A stretch of 64,000 nt of DNA from Cardiocondyla obscurior. Taxonomy: Eukaryota > Arthropoda > Insecta > Hymenoptera > Formicidae. The stretch is taken from contig NC_091864.1 of assembly GCF_019399895.1 (NCBI RefSeq), forward strand, positions 6,054,001 to 6,118,000. Direction: 5' to 3'. Below, piece after piece: positions 48,941 through 63,900 of this stretch; positions within the stretch are counted from its first letter, which is position 1, and the number at the start of each line of letters is the position of its first letter. Position numbers and translations under genes: made by a program. Below the pieces are notes generated by a model, which worked only from the letters and a program-made list of their open reading frames with translations, searched no databases and had not been told where the DNA came from.

Positions 48941-51900
48941 ATGGAGGACGTGATGGCCATGCACGGCGTGAAAGAGGTGAATGGTGACACAGACAGGATC
49001 TATTATGAATTGGATGGCGAGGGCGATGCTGATAGCTCGACAACACCAAGCCACAACGTAGATCACCGTGATCGTGAGTACTATCGATTGTCATTTTATA
49101 ATATAACTAATCAATGAAATGGTTTAGATCAATTACCTATGCAAAGAGCGATTGTTGTTTCAACGTAATTTACGGAGGTAATCATAATTGCGGAGCAGAA
49201 TAATAGAGACGTATTAAAAAAAGAAAAAAGAAAAAAAGAATGACGAAGTTATTCTCTGTGACTTTTTTTTTTAAGTTGTCAGAAAGTCATTCTTTGATAG
49301 ACATTTAATCAAATTTAGTAAACTTCTCATTGTTATTTGAATTTAAATTATTAAAAATATTTGTTCTCGGCAAAGTTTTAATTAAGGCTTTGCATTCCTC
49401 CGTGATTTCCTACTTTAAATAGCTGATCACCTCGCTTAACCGCAATTATATCGCGAAATAAGCGCGAAATGTATCGTGGTATTAAACAGTGCATTATAGC
49501 AGTCACGATTCGCATAAACTCGTTACAACGTTTTATTTGGCTGCACGGAAGGCGAAGTTAATTAAAGTTCACGAGAGGAATACGGATCGATATAAATTAT
49601 ATGCGGCAGGCGCGCGAATGAAAGACAAATGCACCGGAGATTTTTCGTCGTCAGAAACTCGTTATAATTCTCGTAAGGTTATTACGGAAATGCTAATCTG
49701 AAAAATAAATAATCGAAAAAAAGAAGAAAAAGGATTAGATAGATATTTCCAACAGAACTAGATAAAATTATGAAGTTTTTTTATAAATCAATGGAAATGA
49801 AAACTGTTCTTTATTTTAATATTTGCGCAGTCCTATTACGCATTTATTATAAAAATTTATTGTTTATAATAACTTTAAGACACGCTTTATATGTAGCTTA
49901 CAGAAGTGGGTGATTTTAATTATCAAAGACTAGTCAGTAAGAAGGATTATTCGAAAAAAAACTCACTTCACCTTCCTTCCGAAGTAGGAAGATAATTCTT
50001 AACTTCTTCAGTACATACTCTTGTTAACGGATACGAGCAAAAATTTCGGAAGTTGGCAGACAGCCTAGGATCTTCTCTTTGCAGATGATGCCCGGTAGTA
50101 TTTTGGCCGTCGTTACAATGGTGCCGTCGGTGTTCGTTTCGTCTCGTCAGTGCGAGGCGAGACTTTCGGAACGTGAATAGAGGGCAAGAGCTTCTCAGAA
50201 GTAAAGCCACGGTTTGGTTGTTCGTCACGCGGTAGTTTCACGGTGCTCCTCGTTGAGTCGCGTTATGCACAGTCGTAAATTCCGAGATAAAGCGTCGTTA
50301 CATGAAATTCTGAGAATTTCTAGCAAAACGCCTCTTTGCAATAACTGCACGATCGATACAGCGATTGTTATTAATGGTGAATCTGGAAAAATGAGTGAAG
50401 TTTAATAATTTCGCGAAAATAGCTCCGGTGACGGGTTTTGTACAGGCGAGTTTGGCAATAATTGGCCGACTTCCACTTCGTAAAAATCGTTCACAGTTCT
50501 TAATCCCGATCAATTTCGTCTAGGTGAGTCATGAACAACGTTTGACGTAAATAAGCTGTTTTTTTTTCTAAATTTTTCAATCAAAGTTAAATGTTTTTAC
50601 TTACGTAATCTTCTAATTGTAAGTGGCTCTTGACTTGGTTATTAGCAGGAATTGTTTGGTGTAAAAATAAAGAAGGCCAAGTCACTTCTTTAAGAAACAA
50701 TCAGTTACGAGTTACCGAACGAGATAATTTTTTAACGAATTACCTCACAATTAGTTATAACAATAGAGTACTAAAGTTTTTGCCGAATTTTAAAATTAAA
50801 TTAAAGGTTTGTTTTTATTCAAGAATTTAAAACTTTTGTTTGTTACCTAAGTACACATAGGTGAACTAGCAGTCTCGTGTTTTGCAATCGCGTAATCCAA
50901 TCGGAAAATATAGGATTTCACGTTTGAGCTCGCGCAATTCGAAATTGTCCCGGCGTTTCTCATTGTCCCGTTCGCTTTTGTGACCTTCGCGCGTGGTGCT
51001 GGCACGTTTGATAAGTACGCTGATTAGCACGTAATTTAGCGCGACGTCTCCAACGTAGTTAGAACCAAGTCACGCGCGACAACACGCTAAAGTTGCTTTG
51101 CTGGCATCGAGCTCGATCCCTATCTCTCGCAAACGATCATAGAATCTCCTCTTTTCGAATCGCAGAGACGCGGTATCGCGAAGGACATTTATTCTGTGAC
51201 ATCCTAGAGAATTTCCCAAGAATTCCTTATCGGAGAGGACAAGTTAATAAATTTTCTGCCGAAGTAAGGTGAATCGTCGATAGTGCAATTTACGCTGCAA
51301 CGAGGATCGCGTGACTCAGGGCTAGGAAAAATGTCGATCAGAGGCGTTACCACTTCGGAGAACGAAGCATTCCTTGGTTCCTTACGCCTGTCGAACTTTC
51401 TGATCGATCCGGACGAATATTACGAAGGTAAAAGCGAGCGCGGGAGCTCGCGTTTGTGTAAAATTATGCTGCGTTGCTTAATTACTTGATGTTGGGATCG
51501 ACGCAATTGACAAAACGCATTTGTGTCGACGTTACATTACTGTGGAACTGTCCCAGATAACGGGCACTTCTGCATTTAGCGGAAAAATTTGTGTAACGTG
51601 TGAATAACAACGATGACGAATCTGTATCCGTTACAATCGTCAGCATTTCTTATCTTGTCAATAACATAACTAACGACCCGGCATTATACCTATACGTTAT
51701 ATGTACATCCTTTTAATTGTTTTTATTGCTAAATTATTGTGTTTATCGCGGGAAATTGCAAGTTTTTACGCCTTTTTATGGCTTTCCGGAATTTTTTTCA
51801 ACCGTATATACGTGTTACATATTGTCGCTCATTTTCTTGAACCAAAGAAGGTTTTTTTTCCATTAAAGTCTTAATTACAGAAATACACAAGTTACTGTGA

Positions 51901-54900
51901 ATATAAGTCGGAGATAATACTGTAATTATTAAAGGAAACATTAGTGAAATGATTGCTATTCCATTCAAAAAATAATAAAGTTTTTTTGCATTCATTATTC
52001 GAATGACAATGTTTATGAGTTTCAAACAGTTTGTATTTATTTCTGGTCATAATTGAAATTTAAGTCAGTATTTGCGTATAGATTAAAAAAAACTCAAGCA
52101 AAAAAAGAAAAAGAAAAACTTATTACTGACGTCCCATTAATTATTATCTTTCTTTTTTTTGTAAATAATTAAAAAGAAACATTTATTAAATTAAGAGAAT
52201 GAATTAACTCTGATAAAGAGGCACTCGCACTATATTAAATTGTTGGTGACAAACAATGTCAACATGTTTAGCATTGTTAGATTTATATCTTGGGTAGTAT
52301 CGGATACAAAACGAGAGAAAGATAAATACGCCTCGGTGAGATCGTGGATAAAAAACGTGCCGCCTACGTTGATTGTTAGCGCAGCTCTTAGAGTTACAAA
52401 GGGGCAGGTGATATTTTTTTAAACGGCCGCACATTATTTACGGCTTATACAATTGTCAACAATAGGCCGGCCTTTCGCACGCACATCCCCCGTTCTGTCG
52501 CTCGTACATAATCCGCCGGACACCTACGTGGTTACGCATGCACGCGTAATGATCATGCGTGTCGCGCTGCGACGAGATGTAGGTCACCGCGGAAATAGGT
52601 ACGCGCGCCGCCGTCGTGTGTCCGCGAATGTGTTATTGCAATGAAAATACGAAAACGTGCATTTCGCTCGCGCTGCCGCGCGTTGCGTGATGTTTACGCC
52701 AACTTTTTCCCTCCCCCCCGATACGCTCCGCGCGCGCGTATGATGAATAAAGCTAGATATTAATACATCGATAATGCGGGAATGTGGCGTAGATCCAGTT
52801 CCAAAAATCTCATCGAGCGTATTATTAGTCCTTGCGTCGCCACGTGCAACTTTCAATCCCGCAGAGTTATTTAGGATTACGTCGGGTGTCTGTTTCGAAA
52901 ATGTAAAGTTCTCCAGAACCTCTTGAAGGAATGTCCGCGGATATTTGCGCGCGGCGGATAAAAATTCATCGCGCCGGGCCGATGTTTGTAACGATGTTTT
53001 GTAATTAGGGGACCTCTGCAGCGAACCTAATCGCGTATCGGCGTCCACGCGCGGTTCCGCACGCGCGTACAATCCACGCGCGAGCGTACGCACGCGGATT
53101 CCGTGATGCGGCACTGCCGCCAAGATTCTACCAAGCATTTCCTCCCTTCTTCTCATCCTGGCATAGTCATTGCATTCGACACTCTCGCAAACCAGTCGGT
53201 ATGGTCAGTGCCCCCCGACGCGTCGTCGATTAAACACGCGGCAAAGTGTCTCTCTTTCTTTCTCGAAAGAGAAAGACCTCTCCGACAGTGAACTCATATT
53301 CTGCGTTTTTCTACGCGGCGAAGTCGTTGTAAACTGCTCGGCGATAGATAAACTGGGAGTCGCGCGGGATCGAGTGACCATCAAGGATCCTCCCGGAAGG
53401 GCCTCCTCGTGTCGCAAGTTTGTGCAAAACTTAGAGAAACTTCGCAAATTCGCATCGCATGGACCGACTTGTCCGACTATTGACACTCGCGATTTAAAAC
53501 TTGGAATTAAAACGAATCGCGAAATGCGTTTTAAAAAGTTTTTCTTTTTATTGAAATATCTCGGACACTCTTCGTCTCTCGAGTGATCATTAGCAGCAGT
53601 AAATTACTGGCGTAACGAATGCCAGAGTCTTTTATCAGGTTTTTGTTGAGTTGTTTTTGATTTTGAAAAGAATAAAGTGTCAAACGAGATATGTCGACGC
53701 CAACTCTAGTACAAGTTGACGTAATATAAGACTTTGAATCGAAATTGTCGTATAAACTTTAAAAGAATCGTTGCTCAATTCATACGCATACATATTTATA
53801 AAGTAAATTTTTTTTTCAAATTTAATTTTCTTAAGTTAAATTTTAATTTACAACTAAAAGATTTAAATGTGTTTAAACGATGGTTCTTTTTGATAACTCC
53901 AAAGGAAAAGAAATATCTGCAAATTTAATAGAAAATATTACTACATTTGTGTCTTTTGTTATGAACGTAACTTTTTTTTTATACATGGAATAAAAAATTA
54001 CTTGATCAAAGTAAGCGATTAATCGCCGTCGATGCGACGCAACAGCTCGTTAAATATGTTGATCATTGTCGAAAGTCACTCCGTGATTAGCATCTCACGT
54101 TGTAACAAGAAACGTTAAATATCGATAAATTCATGATTCACTTCTTACGAATTCGAGTAACCTTATACGACGTTTATCTTTGTTTCACGAGTCATTCGAA
54201 TCGTTTACCCAGGTATTCACAGCGTGCTTCTTTTTACGTAAACTTTGTGGAAAGTTTAACGAGTTCTTTAAATAATTTAAGTGCAGGTGTTTTTTATTTT
54301 TTTTTAATTTTATATTACAAAAACATTTCAACTTACTGTGTAACATTCCCAAAATATTCTTGACTGATGATTAAATTTGCTTTTAACATTTGCTCGTAAA
54401 TTTCGTCAGAATTTTATTTTTCCGTCGCAGATATTTTATCTGGAAATAATGTTTTCTTATTCGCCAACGGCAACGTTCGCTTATCTCGTGCACGCAGTTC
54501 GAGTGGAGTTCACGCAGACGTTACGTGAAAATCCGAGATACGAAAATAAACCCGACAATTAGATCCAAGAACGAATTAAACATTCATCAACAGTGATTCC
54601 AAGTCGCGTTTAATTCTCATTCTTTGCAGTATTGTAATTCACACTCGGCGGATCTTCGCTAACGGTGAAAAACGGTGACTTCTGAGGTGCCGACCTCGAG
54701 GAGAACGATCTAGAAATATTTCTTCGGGTCATCTATTTATAGTGCAAGCTGATGTTTTCATTCGCCGCCGTCGATGTTCAAATAAGAAGCGAATCTGTTA
54801 AACAGCGCACGTTGCAAATTCTCTCCGTCGATAATTTGCTATTGATTTACGTTGGAATTTGCCATTTTGTTTTATACATTTCTCTTTCAAAACGAAAGTT

Positions 54901-57900
54901 ATTGACTCCACCGTTCCCAAGCGCACAAATTCTTTTGCAGAATAAATTTCGGCGCGAGTTTACGCTATTGTTGGGCCACAAATAACCGTAATTTGCGCAT
55001 ACGAAAGCCACAACTATGTATAATTATTAGCAACAAAATATTAAAATAAATAACACGCGCGGTACGATCTTTTTTTTTTTTTTTTTTTAAATTACCATGG
55101 ATTTCAAAAGGAACCTGACATCGACTGGAAAGAATTAAAATAGAGTCATATTACGGAATACAAAAAGAGATATTCGATTTGCTCTCGACGTGATCCGTCT
55201 ACATAGTTTACAAGAACACATCCGTGTCAATTTCATGTAAATTAGACGGGGGAAGGGGGAGTACCGGTACAGGCGTAACTTAATCATCCCTGACTCGGTC
55301 GCAATTCACCCACACTTCTGACGTAGACGTAGTATTACGTCGAGGACTATAAAGGCTGCGTAGGACACTCGTAACAACTTTGTCGCAGCGACTCTTTGTA
55401 TTATACATATGTTAGAATCGCTCTACTATTGCAGAACCTGGTCCCGGTAACGACAAATGCACGCGCGAGTCTCTCTTTGCCCTCACGGCGCCGAAGACGG
55501 GAACGGTTCGCTGGTTTGACGAATGAAATCAACAGTCCTTGTCAGCGTGCACCGCGCCGCGTTCTATTAATAACTCGGCGCTGTGCCGCTCTTTGTAGAT
55601 TTGTCGAGGGTCGCGGGTGAGCTTATTGGTTCCATTGATAATATCGTGGGAGAACGACGCGTCTCACGCGGAAGTGCGATCGTTGCCGGACTGCTGACCC
55701 TCTCTAGAATAAGAGTAATAAAGCGGCGTCGAATTAGAAATAATCGGCGTTAATGGCAAGAATAATAAAAGTAATATTTTAATTCAATTGTTCACTATTT
55801 TGTAATGTAGAGACGTACACTTTCGGCTAACTACAAAGGCCACCGCGTCTATTGGATTAAAATTGTCTTGAGCTGCTTATGTCGTATTTTTGACCGAGTC
55901 AGAGACGATCGATCATTTCAAGCTTTTTCGAGTAATGAGATCGCGTAAACATACATGTAGGTATAACGAAGAACCGAAAAATGTTTGCAGAAACGTAACG
56001 ATTTGAGTTGATGAAAACAATTGACATTGTCGAAATGGGAAATGAGAATGAAATTCTCGCTGTGTACAAGCGCAATTCCATTACCGAGTGGTTGCAGAAA
56101 ACTGGACAAGTCACGGAATATGTAAATAATGGTAAATCGTCAACGGCGAAAGAAGCTTTAATCCTATTATTTTCTTTCTTTAATTCCTTATCGCGCGACC
56201 TACTACTGGCTCTCTACTTTTTATCTAATAGCACATAAGTTTTGTGTATTGCAAATCTTTTATTATGTTTGTCTAAATTGATTCAAGGTGTATAAGAAAT
56301 TGTTACATTTGTATTTTGATATCATCTGTAATATGCGTTTGAAATTCTTGAATTTAATATACGTGCTTTTCACGTGCATACGGTTTTCTTACTAACATTG
56401 CGGTGTACTTATTTGTGTATCCTGCATTTGCATCAGATTTAAGGTGAACGAGAAAGAGTTGAAGTAAAATAATAATGTCACATGAAGTAAAGAAATATGA
56501 ATATAAAAATGAAGTAAATCAAAGTTTTGTACGTTATATCACATTAGATTAGAAATAAATTGATGTCTAGATTTAATAGAGAAAGTATATAATGTTGCGA
56601 TATTACGATTGAATCATCCTTTAATCATCAATCGTTTAGCAAAGTTATTTTGTTTTATTTTATTTTTTTTTTACAGGCAGCGAAAGTCCAGTCTTTGGTG
56701 GTATTGAAGGTGCTGGTAGCGTTGCAGGCGGTAGCAGCAGTTTAAGACTCGCATCTCACGAATTGCCCAATGAGATTTCAGCACCTTACGAAGTGCCTCA
56801 ATTTCCGATCGAGCAGATTGAGAAAAAACTTCTGATCCAACGACAATTGACTGTCAAGTAAGCATCAATGCAATTATTTATACAATGTCTGTAATTTTCA
56901 TAATTCAGATCTTCGCTTTTTTTTTTTTTTTTTTTTGGCTAATGAATCTTTCCTTTTTATTTACTCACGCCACTATATAAATTAAAAGTTTAATTAAGCA
57001 TAGAAAATATTTGAGCTCTCGATCTATATTGATCTTTTTATATGTTGGTTACGAGAAATAGCACGAAGATCGAACAGTTTAAACACTCTAGCGTTTTCAA
57101 AATTACGCTGTAACATATCTAAATAAGTGTCGCAATCGATTATCTCAAACAGTGGAATATCGTAATACATTTAGAGGCTTTTACGAAAATTAAGAAACGA
57201 GTAGATCATTTATTCTTTGTGCGATACAATGATACCATCGTATTAATGCAAACTCGGCTTTTAAATACGTCGAGAGTATTTCTAATTAATTTGCTTTTCT
57301 GCCGAAGGAATATTGCATTCGCTTTACTAATTCTTGCCTGAGCTTTTAACGGGAATTGGCATTCGGTGAAGGTAAAGCAAAAAAAAAAAAAAGAGTTTAT
57401 TAGTCAGAAAATCTTGAGGTAAAAAAATTCGTGGAATATTTCGATTACATTTTCATTATTTATTTGCAGAGGTTTTATAGTTATATACACCGTTATTACG
57501 ATTGTATAAAAGATCTTAGCTGTATTCGCATTATTGACAATCGAACGGTGAACGTAATACGAACGGCTGTTCCATTTCTTACAACATATTGTAACAATAA
57601 GAAAACGTTTTACGCATTAATGTTCAACGTACGGCGGAACGTGGCTCGCTTGGAACCAGTTTCGAATTATTATCGTTGATAGATATTTTACCATGATGTA
57701 TTATGTAGATCCAAGCGAAGGATATAATGGATAGAGACTGGGTAGGTCACGTCGCCCACGTCACGGCTGGAGAGGCCGAGGTGAACATTTTGCGAATTTT
57801 GCGCGAGAAATGTCGCATTGCAGCTCTTTACACCTTTTTCGAATTCCCAAATTCTTTATTCTACGCTTTAAAAAATTAATTACGTTTTCTAATAAAAACG

Positions 57901-60900
57901 CTTATTGCTAGTTTATCTATATGGTGCGCATTGCAGCATTTAAATTGCATCGAGCATATTGAATTAGCGCATATTTAACTGTACAAATTGATTGAGATGC
58001 AATAATGTAGCGCGGACGAAATGCTTTTAACAGTATTTGAGTGTCGTGGAGAATTATACAGTTTTAATTTAATTTTCTTCAATTAATTCAATGGCAATTA
58101 GATATAAATTTTATTAACCTTATCTTTCTCTCTCTTTTTTCTTTTTTCCCCCTTTTTTTTCGAAGAAATTAAAAATAAATTGTGTATAAATAAGAGAATT
58201 GTGCGATACTTATTATTTGTGTTATTTTTAATCAACGGTCCGCGTTTGTCTCTCTCAACTCATTTTAAATTATTAAATTTCGAGCAAAATCGGAGTAATG
58301 AAAACGTAAAAGATCCGCAATCGTGCACATTTGGCTGCGCTGCGCGTTATTATCTATAAACATGTCGCCTGATGGCAAATATATTTATATATTTGTGCAA
58401 GTATATCGAAAGGATACGTTTGCACTCGCGTGCGTTATTTAGATCGACTGCGCAATCTTTGTTTATCGATTGCGTGAAAATCGCGGATTACCTTGGAACA
58501 GCCGTTGATCACCGATAAAATCGTCGTCGTCGCCGTCGTTGTCGTCGTCGTGAACGGAATTCTCATCGTTGCAGCCAATAAAGCTGCGATCAATAATTCA
58601 ACGCGGGACGTGTGCGCCTGTTTGGCCTCGAGACGCTTAATGCAACACGATAATTCGAAATGTGTGTCATAATCGTTAATACTTATTTAAATATAGAACC
58701 GCCCCGGCGGCGGAAACAACCTAAGGGTTTTGGCACGGGAGGTCGTGCCGCGAAAGGCGCTGATAAAATTTCGACGGGAAGCCCCGGGCTTATCGGGATA
58801 GAAGGTACGCGCTTTCAGAATCGTCAGACCTCGTTGCGAAACACCTCGTGTAACGACCTCCTCCAAAATCGATCGCTGCTGCTTCGCCAACGAAATAAAA
58901 GCCAATAGGCTTGCTCAAGGTGGTACTCCCGCTGTTCGTATTTCTGCCTGTTGCCTCTTAACTGGAGGCGCTCACGATATCGCCGCGATATTGAAGTGTA
59001 TCACGAGCACCCATTGACGTATATGCGTTTCGCGACGGCCGCGTACCGTCAGTGGGACTCTCGGGGTTAAAGTAAAACGATGCAACAGATAGATTATTCG
59101 GGAGGCCTGAACGACCGGTTAAGCGAACGATAAATACGCCTCGCGCGTATTACGTTAGACGCTAGGCTTTGATGTGTTCGGCATGCATAAAGGATATTAC
59201 AGCGTGCAAGGAAGTTACGTCACGTATAAGGAAACCCAAGCGCGCTAGGTCGTTCCGTACATACACGCGAGCGCCGTAAAATGCGGCGGAAAGTCCGGCG
59301 CGGGGGTGGTCCGAAGGGGTGGCCGGCGATCAGTCGCCCTTCGCGGCCACCCGCTCAGTTCTCGCGCGGCTGCCGTTGATATCGGACGTGCACGTGGCAG
59401 TGCGCGCAACTTCCGGCGCGGGTCGTACAATCGCGCACGCATGTGGAGGAGGGTTTCATCCAGGTATCGTTCGAATGCCAGGGTACCGGAAAGCGATATA
59501 ATAATCGGCGATCTGGCACGATACGGCGCGCAAATGATACCGCACGCTAAACCGTCGTAATTATCGGGAATTAAATCGCCGGGATCTTACGAAATCGCAT
59601 CGATCTCAATCGTGTTCAGTGCGGTCGATATTTCGGTGGGAAAATTAACGTCACGTGGCGGAACGCAACGCAGATACCGATTCAAGTTTTGTTTTTCAGA
59701 GTATAGAAATTTATCGCATCAAACGTTTTATTGAAAAAATAAAATAAAATAAAATAAAAACATCTGATAAATGTATGAAATCTATTTGCGCTACGTTAAG
59801 TCGCTCTTCATTTAATCGATTTGAAGTCAGAAGTTTTGATTTATTGTCGTGTGATGGAGTTACATTCCTGGAGCTCGAAAGCATCTATACTGCAATGCAA
59901 TTGATATACACACACAACGCGCACACACACACACACACACATACGTTTGATCTACGTAATTGGCATAGCGTGAGATATAATGAGCTAAGAGTTTCGCGTT
60001 TAAGCTTGATATAATCGGACTGTAACGGCGCTAATCTTTACGCGGGTGACACTGTGGAGAACGAGATTGCACGATGTTGGCGAGTGATTCGCTCGAAGAG
60101 AGGGACGCTCCTCATGTTTGCGCTTAAACAGCCTCAATGACGCAGAGACGTGCAACACGCGATTCGACGATTCGCCAAGGGATCTAGATTGAAACGCTAA
60201 AATCTGAGATTTTATCCTGTTTTTTCCCCCCTCCGTCGATTTCCGTTTGCGTGTTGAATTTAAATCTCGCGGATAAGTAGACGGTTAAAACGATCAAGGA
60301 TCAGCAAGAAAATTAAGAAAGCGACAAAATTAATAAACGAATAGACATTTCGAAACTTTAATGACCAAATGGTGTTGCGAATTGATTGACAGTTCCTTAT
60401 ATTTTGGCAGTTTTCTTTTTTATTCTCTTTAAAATTAACCTTTTTATAGTTGTGACGTTTAGCGAGATTTATCGCGTTGGAGAGGCAAGTACGTACTAAG
60501 GTGTGATAAACGCATTTACCGCAGCGTCGTATAGCACACTGTTATTACACCGAGAAATGTTACTCTCTTTCGCCACATCCCGCAACGATTTGTCAACCAA
60601 GTAAGATAGGACACAAAATAATAAAACAAAGGCAAAGAGTAAAAAAAAAAAAGTTAAATTTATGACCGAAAGATTGTTTAATACCCATTTTGCGCGACAG
60701 AAATATTATTCATGCTCTATCTGTTTTTTTTTTTCTTTTTTCTTCTATGCATGAATTAATTTTCCCTTGTATCGAGATTTTATATATAATTTTTCACCGC
60801 TTTTCCTTCCAATTTATTTAATTCGATATTCTAATCGATATCTCTCGATACAACGGTGATATATTTTTTTTAATATTTGCAAACGCAAAACGCTTGTAAT

Positions 60901-63900
60901 TTCCTGCGGCAAAACGACGAGTGACTATCGAATGTTCAGGAACGAAGTCGGAAGCGTTTATTTGATGGAACGGCGGGGTAGTGAAAATGTATGCATGAGA
61001 TCGTGGAAGAAATTGAGGAAGGGTCACACGGCTTCCATCGTGCCCCGTCAGCTTCCATAAAGAGAACTTACATATCAGGTGTTCCGGTCGACTAATCATG
61101 AAAGATCACGGAGATATCCGGCCGTGCCACCGAAGCTCGGGTAACAGAATCGATCCGCGATTGTGATCGAAAGACGCCGCTAAGTCAGGAGAACTCGGGG
61201 ACTCATCTTGGTGGAATGTAATCCGATGTGTCGTGTGCGGAAAAATTCGCGGAGGGGCCTGCAAATGAGTGTGAAAAAAAGCGAAGCACGAATTTGCGTA
61301 ACGTTACTCGACCCGCGCTTCCGCCGGACCACCGCGATCTATTCCGCATGTAAAGGCAATCAATTTCGAGCACGTGGCATCGATCGCGTAACATGTTCGC
61401 CGGCGCAAACGAGTCGAAACGATGGACGAGGGATAATAGGATTCTTCTGAGGTAATCTCCGCGCATTGACATTATGAAAGCAGAAGTGACGAAGTCGCGT
61501 TTTTTACATTTCCGAGTGAATTGCGAGGGTTTTTTTTTTTGTAGAAAGGGGTATATTTTTACTGCGAAACTTTTAGGTAAAATAGACTGTTCCTTTAAAT
61601 AGATTTTTTTTTGTTTTATTTGACAGAGCAGCGAAGGATCTTGAAGAACGTCGCAGTCATTACGAACCTTCGCTCCATCCAGGAATTCCTGATGACATCG
61701 ATCATAGTTTTAAGATCGAAGAAAATGATTTCGTACCTCATTTCCAACGGGTCTCCATATCCGGCGAAGATACTTCCGGAGTGAGTTTCATGACTAACTA
61801 ATAGGTTTTGGTTAATTAATTTTTTTTACAAGATCAATCTAACCGAGATGTGACTTTAGCTTTATGGTTTCACGGATACGCGAAACTATTATGCATGATG
61901 TGTCCTTAGAGATTTTGTATGAAACGGAAACCTTGAGACTGCGGATTTATGCGAGAAACCTTTGGTCGCCTGGCTTTGCCCCTTCTCTCTTTTACATCGT
62001 TACATCAACATTAATCTATAAAAAATGTGTTTAATCTAGTTTCGTTGGTATAACCTGAAATATTCATTTAATCAATAATGTGTAAAAAAATTAAGCACAA
62101 ATTTGGTTATGACTTAAATTAAATTAATCGTACATATAATTTTGCGTGATTTCAACTCAAATGTATATATAAAATAAAAGGTTAAATTTATTTTATATAT
62201 ACCTTTTTATTAAATTTGATCAAATTAAATAAAAACATTTTTCGATTATAAGATAATTAAATTCTGGAAATTGTGACAGAAGCTGAACGCATTACTAGAC
62301 TTGCTTTTAACGTTTGATGTGATTTTTCGACGTAAAAAGTAAACGCCACAATCGGGACCGATTAATTTGAAAAATTACTTTACGCATACCTTGCTTTAAC
62401 TGATGTTATTTCTGTACTTATACCTTTAATAATTATATGCAGGTACCTTTGGAAGATCTTCAAAGAGCCTCAAAGATGTTGGTGCAGGCATTGGCAATAC
62501 GCGAGAAATACATGAACAATTCTAAGCAGACCTTCCCGACTATTACATCTAGATTTCTGCGCAGTATCGATAAAAGACCACTTACCTTGGACGACGAAGT
62601 TCATCACGATGATCGCAAGGCCATCGAAGGTAGTTATCGCTGATTAAGGAACGAGCTTGTGTCTCAAAATGTATGTTGAAGATCCAACCCAATACTTCAT
62701 ACATTTTTATGTTACACGTATTCCTTGATGTTCTTCCCTCATGTCGTTATCAGCAAACATGTGATTGTGAATCTTACGAAATACTCCAGTGTAATTAACA
62801 CCAACGTTTTAATGCTTCAAGCGTCGATGCCAATAACGACGTTAAGCTCGTGTATTGTGTAACTTTTTGTTTCTTTCCTTTTTCGTCGGGCGTAACGACG
62901 CGTGTGCAATCACGCAACTTCTCGTGCGGGGCTTTATACAAGGCACAGCTTTAGTTTAGTGTGCTAAGCACTACGCATTCTTAGCATATGAGTTAATGAA
63001 AAGTATACAATGCTAGTTTTATTACATATTTCTTAAGGGAATGAGCTGCTGGATAGTGTGAAAGAAATCAGGAGCACTCAATCCGACGCGGAGATCGACG
63101 CGCTGATCAAAGACGACTCTCGGACAGGTCTTCCTAATGCCTATTAATATCCTTACCTTGAATATCCTGTTGCACGCTGTTTTGAGTCACATATTAGCCA
63201 CTATAAAACATCATAGAGTCTTTTTATCATGTGCGAGATAGTTATTATTTCGGAATAAATTAAACAGCGCTGCAGCAGCAGACAGTTACAACGCAAAACG
63301 TTGATTTGTTAACGCGTCTTAATTATTATCAGATCACCCAGTGCATGCTCCTGCTTCCCGGGGCGATCCATGGGAATGTGAATTTCCACCGTCAAAAAAT
63401 TACAAGATCGTGCCGGTCAACGGCGTGTTCAACCTGTTCGCTAATGACGAGGATCTGGCTAACAACAAGCCGCTCCCGTATTCGTATCCGGACTTGGCGG
63501 CCTTCGTCCAAGACATGAATCTCTTGTGCGCCATGATCGCCGACGGACCTTTGAAATCTTTCTGCTACCGACGATTAAGTTATCTCTCCTCCAAATATCA
63601 ATTACATGTACTACTAAACGAGCTCAGAGAATTGGCAAGTCAAAAAGCTGTGCCGCACAGAGACTTCTACAATATTAGGAAGGTTTGTACGCAAACAGAA
63701 AATTAAAGAAATTTTTTGATTTATGGTATGGTTTTATTTTCAATTAAATTTTTATTTACATATTAACGATATTTTCGCAGGTTGACACTCACATACACGC
63801 GGCATCGTGCATGAATCAAAAGCACTTGCTTAGATTTATCAAGAAAACGTTGAAGAATCACGCCGACGAAGTGGTCACTTGTTCCAAAACCGGTGAAACT

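Larger units (their letters stand above)
56858..61626. other. Long AMP deaminase intron
   Basis: 4.8 kb with no supported exon. It holds a CGT-type microsatellite at 58521-58551, a CA repeat at 59922-59941, several poly-T/poly-A tracts, and GC-rich islands at 58690-58860 and 59230-59560. The island ORFs lack family resemblance; the first is noted as a finding. Confidence 0.45.

Noticed and set aside
52584..53156. 190-codon minus-strand ORF in an AMP deaminase intron
   Set aside because: It lies in a CpG island where stop codons are rare, has Arg/Ala-rich content and has no splice or family support.
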